Source: Oscheius sp. JU75 (taxonomy: Eukaryota > Nematoda > Chromadorea > Rhabditida > Rhabditidae). From it: a stretch of DNA of 64,000 nt. Location of the stretch: positions 3,038,001 through 3,102,000 of the forward strand of contig JASJZC010000007.1 of the NCBI GenBank assembly GCA_037178855.1, read 5' to 3'. This document shows positions 33,206 through 43,779 of the stretch, one piece after another (within the stretch, counting starts at the first letter, position 1; every line of letters begins with the position of its first letter). Position numbers and translations under genes: made by a program. The notes under the pieces are model-generated. The model ran no database searches, was not told the DNA's origin, and worked only from the letters and a program-made list of their open reading frames with translations.

Positions 33206-35400
33206 GCCTGAAAATATCTTTTTCTTCACAGTTTGAGGACAAATAAGAGTAGTGCAAATTGAGTCAACAGTGACCAATTCGAAAAGCAAATAATGTACAC
33301 CGAATTGAATTGCAAGACCTATGGTTGAAAGACCCCTGACAAGGTTATTTCAATAACGTGGATACGGTTTCAACATGTATCGAACCGTATGTGTATCACA
33401 CTGGTACAATTCATGGTTCAATAAGAGACCCCTTACAGCTGCACTAACATCTGCTAAGTGAAAAAATGTTCCGAATCTACATCTGTAAACTGATGAACAG
33501 GGTACAGATTTCAGCAGAAAAACAAGTGAAAACGGGAATTATGCGACGCGTTGCAGGTCTCGTTTACAAATAATCGATGGGAGCAACTTTTGAACTTTTG
33601 TTCGAGAATAGAGACTTTAGTATAGCCATTCCAATTGCAAAGGAAGCCTAACTTGGTCATTACGCGAGAAGGCGCGTAACGAACTGCAGCTGAACATACA
33701 AGCAGCATTGTTCCTACAGTCTGCACAAGGATACACTAGCTACAAAGGCGGCGTGCGGCAGTAATTTGTAGAGGATGAGATTGACAGGGGACGCTAACAG
33801 CCTCCAGCGACTGAGATAATCGGAAGGGGTCATCGAAGAGGTTGCCAAAAGTGACAAGGCAATGCGCAGGTCACCTCATGGTCCTTTGAGCGGACCGAGT
33901 ACAAACAGATTATGAGAATGCGCACCGTTACTCGGCTTCCGATGGGAGTCGTCCTTTTCCTAGTGTTTACTGACAAGTTACTGACAAGCAAATATCCTAC
34001 TGGGCAGGTTCTTGGGTTGCTAGGCTACAAATTATCATCCTCGACCTGATTTGTAAGCATTTTTCAACCCTCAAATATGAATGTCATCCTAACATGGATC
34101 ATAGATCCTAAAATAAAGTTCTGCCGTAATGGCGGCAGCCTGCAATAGGGGAATGTTTAACAATTGCCCAAGGCAAAATCTTCAGTAATTGGAGCTTCAC
34201 GAGCCGGAGCAATCACATTAGCGCCTGCAATTTGTGAAGAAACGTAAATAAACAATTGTTTAGTAGCAGTAGTTCATTTGGGGGAAGGAAAGTTTTGGAT
34301 AAACTCTTTGGAGGATAAGAGTGGCGGAATGGTTTTACTTGGGCCGTCGAGGTCAGTGCGCGCTGTGTGGACCATCTGCTGGGCAGCCTCACAAAAGCAT
34401 CGATCGAGGACACATTGAGCCTAGCCATTACAGCACGACGTTCTAAATAATGCCTTTGTTCTGACAGGTTTGCAGAATTACGAGCACAAAAAAGAGATCA
34501 GAAGAACGGTAAAATCTCGTATAGCAGACAAGATTCGCATTGGCAGCAGTTGCTTTTTGCAGCCGTCTTTTCCCCCAGTTTTACAACATCAAGCAATTTC
34601 ACGCGAGAGTGGCGTAATATCGAACTTAAATAGCCGAGCTAAAATTAAATTCTCAATTCCAGTGCGAGGCTGAGAACTGTTAGCTTTTCGCGTACTTAGT
34701 TCACGTCATCTTCTCATTCCTGCGCCCTTGCATTAATGATTTTTTGTGCAGTGAGCAGGTCCACAATTGCACCCATCTCTATCGAAAATTCGAAACAATA
34801 TAGTTGTTCCTTAAGCAAATTAATCGCAGCTAGATGAAGGAAAATCAATGCGCTTCATAGGAGGCCAACATTACGTGGGTGCTCTTTTCATTGCGGGCTA
34901 CTGCATTCGTGGAGAGCTAGTGGTCACGTCACAAACTAAAATGACGAAGTAAATGGAAGGTTGAAAGGTCTCGAGGGCTAAAGTGTCCGAGTTCGAATCC
35001 CTTTGTCTTAAAATAATCCTGCGCATCATTTAAAATCTTTGAGAGATTAAGCGAAGCACGTCAGCTCACGTAGATTGTCTGGCAGGTGTATATAAGTAAG
35101 ACATGATGTTCATATTATTGTCCTTCATTATTTTTAAACTTGACACCCATTTCACAAGAATCTCACCTTTAAGTTATCCTTCCGCCTTGCTCTAGAGAAG
35201 TTCTTCCGGAAAACCCGGGTAAAAATCCATTCTTGTTTTCTTCAAGTCTCACGTGGCTCACGCACACTTGTTTTCGATGTCTTATCTTCTCTAACATTCA
35301 AATGCACATCTGCACTGTTTAAAACTGTAATTCTATTCCGCATACCCATCAAAAACTTGTTGGTCATCTTAAATATCTTTAATTACATATGATTTTCAAG
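33206..35400. other. 2.2-kb intergenic region between divergent transporter genes
   Basis: It lies between the starts of the amino-acid transporter (minus) and the SLC5 symporter (plus). Short frames at 33511-33726 and 34213-34428 (both minus) have no recognisable domain. A tRNA-like GTTCGAATCC occurs near 34980, but its flanks do not pair into a T arm. I support no gene here. Confidence 0.4.
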
Positions 35401-37544
35401 ATGGATCTCTTTGACTGGTTGGTACTTACCGGCTCTTGTCTCTTCGTCAGTCTGTTTGGCATTTGGACCTCCAAGTCAGGTGAACAGACATCGAAAGACC
35501 GTCTAATCGGCTCGAAGTGAGTTAGGTACAATTTTAGAAACAATCGCTTTAGTTTATCGGTATGGGCAGTATCTCTTTCTGTATGTTCTGGTTTCATCTC
35601 TTCAATCTCCCTTTTAGGATTCCCGTCCGAAGTATGGTTCCGATCTTACAAATATCATATGTTTTTAAGGTTTACTACTTTGGAGGTATAGTACTATGGT
35701 TAATGGCAGCATATGTAGTTGCCTTCCCATTAGTAGCGTTTGTCTTTCTCCCCGTCTTCTACGAGCTTCGTCTACAGTCCATATACGAGTACATGGAGCT
35801 ACGGTTCACGCGCTCTTGTCGCCTGTTAGGCTTGACCATTTTCTTTGTTCAAGTTGGTTTCAACAATGCCAAATTTAATGAGCTTCAGACAGTCCTGTAC
35901 ACTGCGGTAGCTTTATTTGCTCCCTCCTTAGCAGTTTCAGCCATTACTGGGATCAGTTTATTCTGCTCCATTGTCTTTACCGCTCTTTTATCGGCTGTCT
36001 ACATCAGTGTTGTAAGTGTGAATTTTCATTGCAAGGTAAAAACGTTCTAGGGAGGAGCAAAAGGAGGAATACAAACCAGTGCAGTCCAAATGATCCTGAT
36101 ATTTGTGGTCATGACAGCTATAGTTGTTGTAAACGGGTTCGAAAATTCACTTACTGATGCCTTCAAGAAGGCTTATACAGGCCGTCGTTTGGATCTTATC
36201 GAGTAAGAGTAATCTGCAGCAAAAATTACGATGTCTTTAGCTTTCGAGTTGATCCAACTATTCGCCACAGTTTTTGGACCCTGTTCTTGGGTGGGATCGG
36301 TAACATCTGCTCACTTTTTGCCGCTAATCAACTAAGTGTTCAACGCTACCTGTCTATGCCTACACTTCGTCGAGCCCAAAAGTAAGTAATTCGCATGCCA
36401 CATACGGGGTTTTCAGAGTCGTGCTGCTGAACATTCCTTGCAATGCGGCAATTTTGATATGTTATGTTCTACTTGGTTTACTAATCTATGGAAAGTACTA
36501 CGACTGTGATCCAGGATTGGCTAATATGAATGAGGTAACCTGGGATTTTGACCGTGAATGTAGCCTCTCTAGTTGCTTCCCCACTTCGTTTTGGACAGTT
36601 TCAGTCACCTCCCTGGTTTTACAGGCCTATTCATTGCAGGTATTTACAGTGCGGCAATAAGGTATACTTGTCAGTTTCCAATAATACTAGTTACAGTACT
36701 TTGTCTGCATCGTTCACAGCGATATCTACTGTACTTCTAACAGAAATTTCCCAAGTTCATGCTGTGATTTCCGGCGAGCCACTCTTAGATTCGACAATAA
36801 TTTGTCTCTCGAAAGTGATGCGTATGTACCATGCTTGTGAATACAATGTCCTTTGCAGCATTTTTTGTAGCTGTTCTAATTGCTGGAATGGCCTACTTTT
36901 GTCAGTATTTCAAAACACTGGCTCTTCAAGTGGGCAATACTTTAAATTTATAGCAGAACTTTGATTTAGGTAGCCTTTTCAGTCTTTGGAGCTGCTGGTG
37001 GACCTGTATTAGGGACCTTTGTCGTTGGTTTCTTCATACCTTATGCTCGAGGTCGTTCTGGATTTGTTGGACTTCTGACTTCTCTAGTGTTTTGTTTTTC
37101 AATAGCATATGGGGTTGTTTATTACGAGGTATGGGATGAGATGTTACTTAAAGTTCTCCTTCACAGGTGAAACCAATTCGATCGTCCCTGAACCATAACT
37201 GCAATCAAACTGACTTTTTCACCATAGTACCTGACAATCAGCTTCGAAGAGTATCTGCAAGGTCTAAAAGTCTTAAAATTGCAACCATCGCCTATTTTCA
37301 GAGACGGCTACTTCTCTTCAATCTCGCAAGTCTCCTATCAATACTATAGTCTCATTGGAGTACTAGTCAACGTTTTTTCAGCTTGTTCATACCAGCTGTT
37401 GTCAGGTATACCGGAAAGCAAAAGCAGTATCTTACTCCTTCAGGCACCAAAACAACCACTCCAGTGCAGAAAGAACTATTGTTTTCTCTTCGTCTCAGTC
37501 CGCCTAAGACACATGAAAACGAGACAAGCTCTACTCTTCTGTGA
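35401..37544 (+). CDS. SLC5 sodium-coupled solute symporter (SMVT/SMCT-like)
   Basis: The ATG at 35401 follows TTTTCAAG directly. MDLFDWLVLTGSCLFVSLFG is the first membrane segment. A 38-nt intron with a GTATGG donor restores GFPSE-VYYFGG, the family's G-P-S-E motif. Later exons give YEYMELRFTRSCRLLG, GAKGGIQTSAVQMI, a long segment ending QLSVQRYLSMPTLRRAQ (the Q-V/Q-R-Y hallmark), GLFIAGIYSAAIST and AAGGPVLGTFVVG. The tail is reached through a GTATAC-like junction and is Thr/Ser-rich (YLTPSGTKTTTPVQKELL...), ending TGA at 37542-37544. The pattern best fits the SLC5A5/6/8/12 branch, which carries iodide, vitamins or monocarboxylates with sodium at the plasma membrane; substrate cannot be assigned. 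The following gene is on the same strand 343 bp away. Confidence 0.88.
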
Positions 37545-37887
37545 TTTTTTGCCCTCTGTAGTCAAGATATTGTCCATGTATATCGACTTATCTGTGATGG
37601 GTCCATTGCAATTAAAATGCTCTTTTGACCAGTGGTTCAAATGACTAGCGGTGTCTGCGTCTCTACCCGCCTCAGATATCTGGCCACTACTTCCGCATGG
37701 GGTCGGCACATGTTCTTCCTCGTTATGAAATCATATGATTTGTCGTTTTTCTCGAAACTTCTTTGTTTTTCAACAGGCTTTGCTTTCAGCTGCTTTTCTT
37801 ATCTTGTCGCATATTTGTTATCTGCCACCTTTCTCCGTCAAACTGCTCCTCTTTCCATGTTCTGTTCGCAAGAAATCGTTTTCAGAC

Positions 37888-39162
37888 ATGGGTTACAAGC
37901 CTGATCTGGACACGGTCGCTCTACCGATCCTCTTCGTAGTTAGTGGAGCACTCACCTACCTCTACTACCGGATTCCGTTCCTGTTTTACGCTGTCCCAGT
38001 CGCCCTCGGATATATCGTGACTCAGTTCAAGAATGAAAACTGCGACACCAAGCATGTAAGTTGCATCATTTCGCTTCTCAAGACATCTTTAGGTTGAAAG
38101 ATTCTTCAACGGATTCCGTGTAGGTGGCCATAGGGGATCACCTCACATTTTCCCCGAGAATAGCATGTCCGGATTCATCCAGGTTGGAGTTTTACTTTAA
38201 ATCTTTCATTATTGATTTCAGGCTAAAGCTGAGGGAGCTGATCTCATCGAGTTCGATGTAGCTTTGACTAAGGATGGAAAGGCGGTTCTTCTTCATGATG
38301 ATGATTTGGACAGAACTACGAATCTGACCGGACCAATCCGTGATAGAAGCTTCTCGGAGCTGGTCAATATCGATGTTGCTCACCGTTTCGAAAGGATTGT
38401 GTATGTACTTTTTGTGTACAGTTTCAACATTAGTTCAGAACAGTCAACGGTGTCCGTCCGGCTGCAGCTGAAGGAATTCCAACCCTGGAAGAGATTGTCA
38501 AGTGGTCTGTTCAGAACAAGGTTAAGATGCTTTTCGATGTGAAGGACTCTGATGTAGAAGTAAATCTTTTTAATATTCACTTAAACTTTTTATTCAGCTT
38601 GTCAGACAAATTGCCGAGCTCTTCGAGCAATACCAGCTCTACGACAAGGCCATTGTTTGCAGCTTCTTCCCAAATGTTCTGTGGAGAATCAAGCGTGGAA
38701 ACCAGAAGATTGTCACAGGTCGAACAAAAGTTCATCTGGTATCTAGCCCTTTCAAGGTCTCACCTGGAGACAGAAGTTCTTCTCCTACCATGATATCGAG
38801 AACCGCCGTCCGCGATACACTGGGCTGAAGCAATACGTCTTTGAGGCGATCGACATGGTCCATGTTGCGCTTCTTCGTACCGTGACTCCGTGGTTCCTTG
38901 GAGCCGACCTTCTTCTCACGAACAACCTCGATATTTCTGAGTGATTCTTTTTAATTTTGAGTTTAAGATCTTCCCGTTCAGGTGTCTTATCAATGAGCAG
39001 CAGTCATGGGGAAGACGCGTGGTGGTGTGGACTGTTAACGATCTGGCTGAAATGCATTGGATGGTCGAAAAGCTTGGCATCCCCGTCCTCACTGACCATC
39101 CCTACATGATCAAGGAACTCGATACCCTTAAGCAGCTTCGTGGCAAACACTACTTGGGCTGA
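37888..39162 (+). CDS. GDE1: Glycerophosphodiester phosphodiesterase, GDE1/MIR16-like
   Basis: The ATG at 37888 follows TTTTCAG-AC. MGYKPDLDTVALPILFVVSG starts an N-terminal double hydrophobic hairpin, as in membrane-bound GDE1. The GDPD barrel begins GGHRGSPHIFPENS, with catalytic and metal residues in the HRG and EN motifs. ADLIEFDVALTKDGKAVLLH and DDDLDRTTNLTG follow. A 30-nt-scale intron within 38721-38758 restores TGLTWRQKFFSYHDIENRRP; reading through it would give a different, unrelated segment. The C-terminus has VVVWTVNDLAEMHWMVEKLG, then GIPVLTDHP, ending HYLG-stop at 39162. The enzyme splits glycerophosphodiesters (and N-acylethanolamine precursors in animals) at membranes. AATAAA follows at 39203. 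It may be co-transcribed with the upstream symporter. Confidence 0.92.
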
Positions 39163-39202
39163 GCTTACTTACATTTACTTGTAACAACTACTACGGGCGC
39201 CC

Positions 39203-39208
39203 AATAAA
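39203..39208 (+). terminator. Poly(A) signal AATAAA after GDE1
   Basis: Perfect AATAAA 41 nt downstream of the GDE1 stop codon on the same strand. Confidence 0.7.
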
Positions 39209-39443
39209 GTTTTATGTCAAAGTTGAAAACGAAAGTTCTTCATGGAATCCACTTGGCGACGACTGCTGTCGTTTGAAGCGTTGGAATACAGACGTTTTTC
39301 GGACTGAAACACATCTTGAAAAAGTTAAATAAGCGATACCATCAGCGGACTGCCTTCTTTTGAAAAGATTTGCAAATGAAATTTTTCTTGTCTTTGTTTC
39401 CTCTGGCTCCCTGAAATAAGTTTCTGTCTAGAAAGGAGTGAAT

Positions 39444-40558
39444 TTACTGTTCTGATTTCATAGCTGCTTCTGCTAGCATTCGTTTTCTTTCGTCCCACTC
39501 TCGCATCCGTATCTCTTCAGCCTGAACTGAACTTTTTTTTTCCATATTGTTCAAACCTCTGGATTCTTCTTTTTCTTGTTATGTATCTGAATAGCAAGCA
39601 TAATCAAAAGTACCACCAGTAAGAAGATGCCACATATTGCCATCATAGTGAACCTTGACATTGCCTTAAAAATTGGTAGTTACATGTTTACACACAATAC
39701 CTGTTCAGTGTTTTTGAGTCTGAAAGTTTTTGATTGTCTGTTGAATACACAAATTGGATATGGAGCAATGTGGGGTCCTACTTGAGCACACTCATCACAA
39801 TGTAAACCGTTGTATTTGGCTGGACATATACATGATTGGGACTGGTTTCTGGCATCTAAAATGACTATTAATATCATTGTGTCTTGAACAAACTTGGATA
39901 TCCGTGGTAGCAAACAATTTTGTGGCAATAGTTACCTTCGTATCCTTTGTGACAAATGCATCTGAACCACCTAGAAACTTTAACCGGGTACCATACCTTC
40001 CATGCTTGATGCTACCAAATACACAATGAGTGGTAAACTGACAGTAATCGCCGAAAAAGAACTCGATGCAATTGCATCGTCCATTTTTCCACTCTCCTTT
40101 CCCGCTACACTGAAGTTAGTACTTTGCTAGAGATTCCTTCCAGAGCCACCTTGTTTTCCAGACGATATTGACACATATCACCATTGAATCCATTCTGGCA
40201 GAGACACGGCTTGCTGAAGAGGAAGCTATTGGGATCGTACCGCTTGCCTACAGATATCCCACCGTTCTCTTGAAGCAAATTTTAAGTATGAATAAAGCCT
40301 ACGACAATCAAAGTCCTGGCAAGTTGTTCCAGTATGCGGGAACGGACAGTGGCACTCTCCATGGGATAGTATACCTCCATTGCGACAACTACTTGTCGGT
40401 TCATCTTTCATCAGGTTATCGAGAGCATCTCGCTTGTGAAGCACCCTACAGAAACTGTGGATTGGGAATAGCTCTACCTGTGAATGTCCAGTTCGTCCGA
40501 ATATAAGCCCAGCACTGTCGTGGATATGAAACAGACAAAGTACAACATGAACTATCAA
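39444..40558 (-). CDS. EGF-repeat type I membrane protein, unrecognised
   Basis: MIVHVVLCLFHIHDSAG is a plausible signal peptide. EGF-like modules follow: CRNGGILSHGECHCPFPHTGTTC, then a junction that yields DFDCQNGGISVGKRYDP and CLCQNGFNGDMC. After these come GRCNCIEFFFGDYC, CICHKGYEGNYC and CICPAKYNGLHCDEC. Near the C-terminus one membrane helix (MMAICGIFLLVVLLIMLAIQ) is followed by a basic stop-transfer (HNKKKKN). The short cytosolic tail, AEEIRMREWDERKRMLAEAA, then ends MKSEQ at TAA 39446-39444. The tail is likely helical. This is the layout of a small cell-surface EGF protein; I do not recognise an ortholog. It diverges from the TBC gene, whose start is 620 bp away. Confidence 0.75.
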
Positions 40559-41178
40559 AAAGGTACTCTCCGTGACGGATGTCGGGTCAACATCGAATCA
40601 ATCTTCTTGCCCGATTTTGTCATCGATATGCGTTCACCTGCACTAGGTTGAACTGTCTGACCTAATGACCTTGAGATTGTACACCTGATACCATATGAAT
40701 TTTTCCAACAAACAAGCTCGCAGACAGCGTTCCTGACAGCAGATCTTATGGCTAACTCATCATGTGAGACCCATCTCCTAGCTGCACTGACCACCGCCCG
40801 TTAGCCAGCGGTCAACGGACCTATTGATTTTAGCTCGCGTGCGGCTGCGTTGCGTCATTTGTTTTCTACCGCACATATTTCCATAGTATCATTTGAACGA
40901 TAAGGAAGTTATTGCAAAGTTATAAAAACATTCCAATGGTTAATGATAGAGATAATAATACGAGTCTAGAGTGTATTAGTCAGCTACCTCCCACACGTTA
41001 TCGAGCTACTCGAGTTTGTCTATTCTGAAAATTGTGGAGCGTTTGTTTGCTCTGACCTTCCATTCACTTAGAGCTCGCTTTAATAACACGCTCCGCAAAA
41101 CTTCTTGCTCAGTTTACAGCATGCTCCTGCTCGTTTTTAATCTGCTGGATTAAGATACCCTGTTGCAAGTTAAACAAA
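40559..41178. other. Divergent promoter region, EGF-membrane protein and TBC gene
   Basis: 620 bp between two divergent starts. A minus-strand frame (40555-40794) abuts the EGF gene start but adds no recognisable sequence. No TATA box or repeat stands out. Confidence 0.4.
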
Positions 41179-43525
41179 ATGGCTGATGACACTTTTCTCG
41201 CAAAGTAATTGTTTATAATTTGATCAATTCCATTTCAGAACGCTGGCTGACTCTGGAGAAGGTCCCAGCGGAAGGTCGCTCGCTTCCGTGGTGGAGCATC
41301 TGCCACTTTCCTATGATATGGACAATAAGAACTTGGGCAGAACAGCGTCTTTAGGTCCAGAAAAAGGTTAGTTGTTGTCCGCGTGGAAAAGATCCGATCG
41401 ATTTGTAGGAAACGCTAGTCCGTCTTTCACGCCTGGTCATATCCGCCGCAGTTCGTACGAATCCGCTCAAATTCAACTCCACTTTGCTCGACGTACCACG
41501 ACAGCAAAAGGAACTCCAGCAATCGCTCCTATTAGGTAAATTTTTCTCATTTCTTCTTCAATCCATGCTGATAGCTATTTTTCGGCTCGTCCTGAAAACC
41601 AGTTGGATGATCGATTGTCGTGAATTACAAACACATGTCGCGCTATGGCTTTTTGTGCTGGGACCTCATGTTTATGTTTCAGATGCTATCCTGAAACTAC
41701 GTGCTCATCGGTGCAAGAAAAACAGATGGATTGTGGCAGCAGTACTTGCAGTGAAACCGTTGACTCTGGAGTTGGAGGTACGTTTCTAACTTTTTGTTTT
41801 TAGCATTTTGCTCAGAGTCGCCTGGAACGTCCTCTAAGCAAAGTTCTTTGGATAGACGTAGTCTCAATTCTGAACTAGATGAACAAGCAGAAAAACCGAT
41901 CGAACAAAAGTCTCGGTTGTTTAATTTCCCTCGAAACCTGTTCTCGATGACCAAGTCGGAGAAACCGTGGAAAATGTTTGGATGCAAGCCAAAGACGTCA
42001 GCTTGTCTTCCTCCAACAGCGTTGATTCTTGAGGAACGACCCAGGTTTGTATCGTTTATATTTTTCGTAGTATGGCAAACTTTAGCACCTTACCTGCTAA
42101 ATCAGAGGAAGAAGCGAATCGACACCGTCAGCAGTATTGGAACATGATTGAACAGGTAGTCTTGTTGGCAGTGTTACATTCGAATCTTGTTTTAAGAGCA
42201 AAAAAAAAGAGCAAAAAGCCGAGAAAGAGCGAAGACAGATGCGTGCCGAGCAGAAACGACTTGAAGAACAGGCTGCTGCAGCTTGTCGTGTATGGACAGA
42301 GCAAATTTTACCTCGATGGAACGAAATGTAAGTCGTAACAGATATATGATTTTGTTTTCTCCAGGAGAGATAGTAAACGTTGCCGAGAGCTCTGGTGGCA
42401 AGGTGTACCAGCAAAAGTGAGAGGCACTGTTTGGAGCTTGGTCATCGGCAACAAGCTTAGTATTTCTCAGGGTAGGAAACCCGCTAGAAACTCATTCACT
42501 TCTCGACTTTAGAGCAGTACAACCAACTAGTCGAGGAAGTCCGCCTGAAGATAGAATCCGAAGACCTCAAACCGACAAGTACATCAGTTCAAATCTTGTT
42601 GGACATTGCTAGGACATTCCCCAATCACGGTATTTTCCAGCAAGGCGGACCATACTACGAACAACTCAGAATCCTTCTTGGTAAGGCTCTTTTCTTTTTC
42701 AATGACGATTTATTCAGAATCTTATGTCCTCCTAAAGCCAGAAATGGGATACATGCAGTCGATGCCCTTCTTAGCAGCCGTGTTGCTCCTACAGATGGAT
42801 CCTTACCCAGCTTTCGTCTCCTTCGCCAATATGCTCACTTTGCCTCTCCAGTCAGCGTTTTTCGGTCTTAAACAACCTCACATGACCGAATACTTCATTG
42901 CCTTCGACCGATATTTTGAACAGGAGCTCGGTGGTCTTCACAAACATTTCGATCAGCTTGATGTTCGCCCTGATATCTACTTGATTGAGTGGTCTGCGAT
43001 CTAATTTTTCCATTTTGACATCAAATTTGTAGGATTTACGGAATGTTTGCGAAATCACTACCTCTGGATATCACATGCAGAATTTGGGACGTGTACCTTC
43101 GTGACGGAGAAGATTTTGTTTTCAAGACCGCTCTAGGACTTCTCAAATTGCATGAAGGAAAGCTGATGCAGTTGGATTTTGGAGACTGTGTGGAATTTCT
43201 GACCAAGCTGCCGGAGCTCTCTGGCCCGGAACTCTTCCGCAACATCGAACCCTTCATGAGGGCAAACTACGAAAGCTCTAAAACCAAGAAAAGCTTTTCT
43301 CAGGTTAGTTTTCACTAGTCAGTTTGGTTTGCAATGCGTCCACTCAAAATATTTCCAATGGTAAACAAAAATTTCCAGATTCTTCGCGAAGTTGACGAGA
43401 AAATCAATCCCAGTGGATGCGCAGAACATGAACAAATCTCAAGCAACGTCATGGGTATCCGAATGAGCAAGAGTCTCAGCGGTTTCATTGGAGATTTCAT
43501 AAGCCATAACCCCAAAAGTTCATAA
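41179..43525 (+). CDS. TBC-domain Rab GTPase-activating protein, TBC1D12/14 type
   Basis: The ATG at 41179 (MADDTFLAK) is followed by a Ser-rich N-terminal half ([14 protein letters not shown]) of low conservation and a basic coiled segment ([19 protein letters not shown]). The TBC domain begins [20 protein letters not shown]. Catalytic residues are present: [13 protein letters not shown] supplies the arginine finger and PEMGYMQSM supplies the glutamine finger. [15 protein letters not shown]-type and [20 protein letters not shown] motifs follow. The stop is at 43525 and AATAAA at 43774. The N-terminal plan and TBC sequence match TBC1D12/TBC1D14, which act on Rab11-dependent recycling and autophagy membranes in other animals. 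A Rab gene lies 7 kb downstream, but nothing in the sequence links the two. Confidence 0.88.
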
Positions 43526-43773
43526 TATATTAGGCTCGTTATAACTTCACTTCTCATCAGATTGTCATAACTAAATGTCCTTTACACATCAATATGGGTA
43601 TTAACTAACTTCTTCTTGCCATAGCAATCTTTCACCATATCCGTATTTTAATGACAGTGTGGTATCTCATACCTCCCGTGATTCTTCCTGTTAGCAGCTC
43701 AAAACACAACTATTGTAATTTGCCTTTCACTAACACAAAGTGCCTAACATGACAAACATTCGGTGCTTCAAAA

Positions 43774-43779
43774 AATAAA
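43774..43779 (+). terminator. Poly(A) signal AATAAA after the TBC gene
   Basis: Perfect AATAAA about 250 nt beyond the TBC stop, same strand; the first good signal downstream. Confidence 0.5.

Noticed and set aside
34960-35010. tRNA-like T-loop sequence GTTCGAATCC
   Set aside because: The bases on either side do not form a five-pair T stem, and no acceptor, D or anticodon arm can be drawn upstream.
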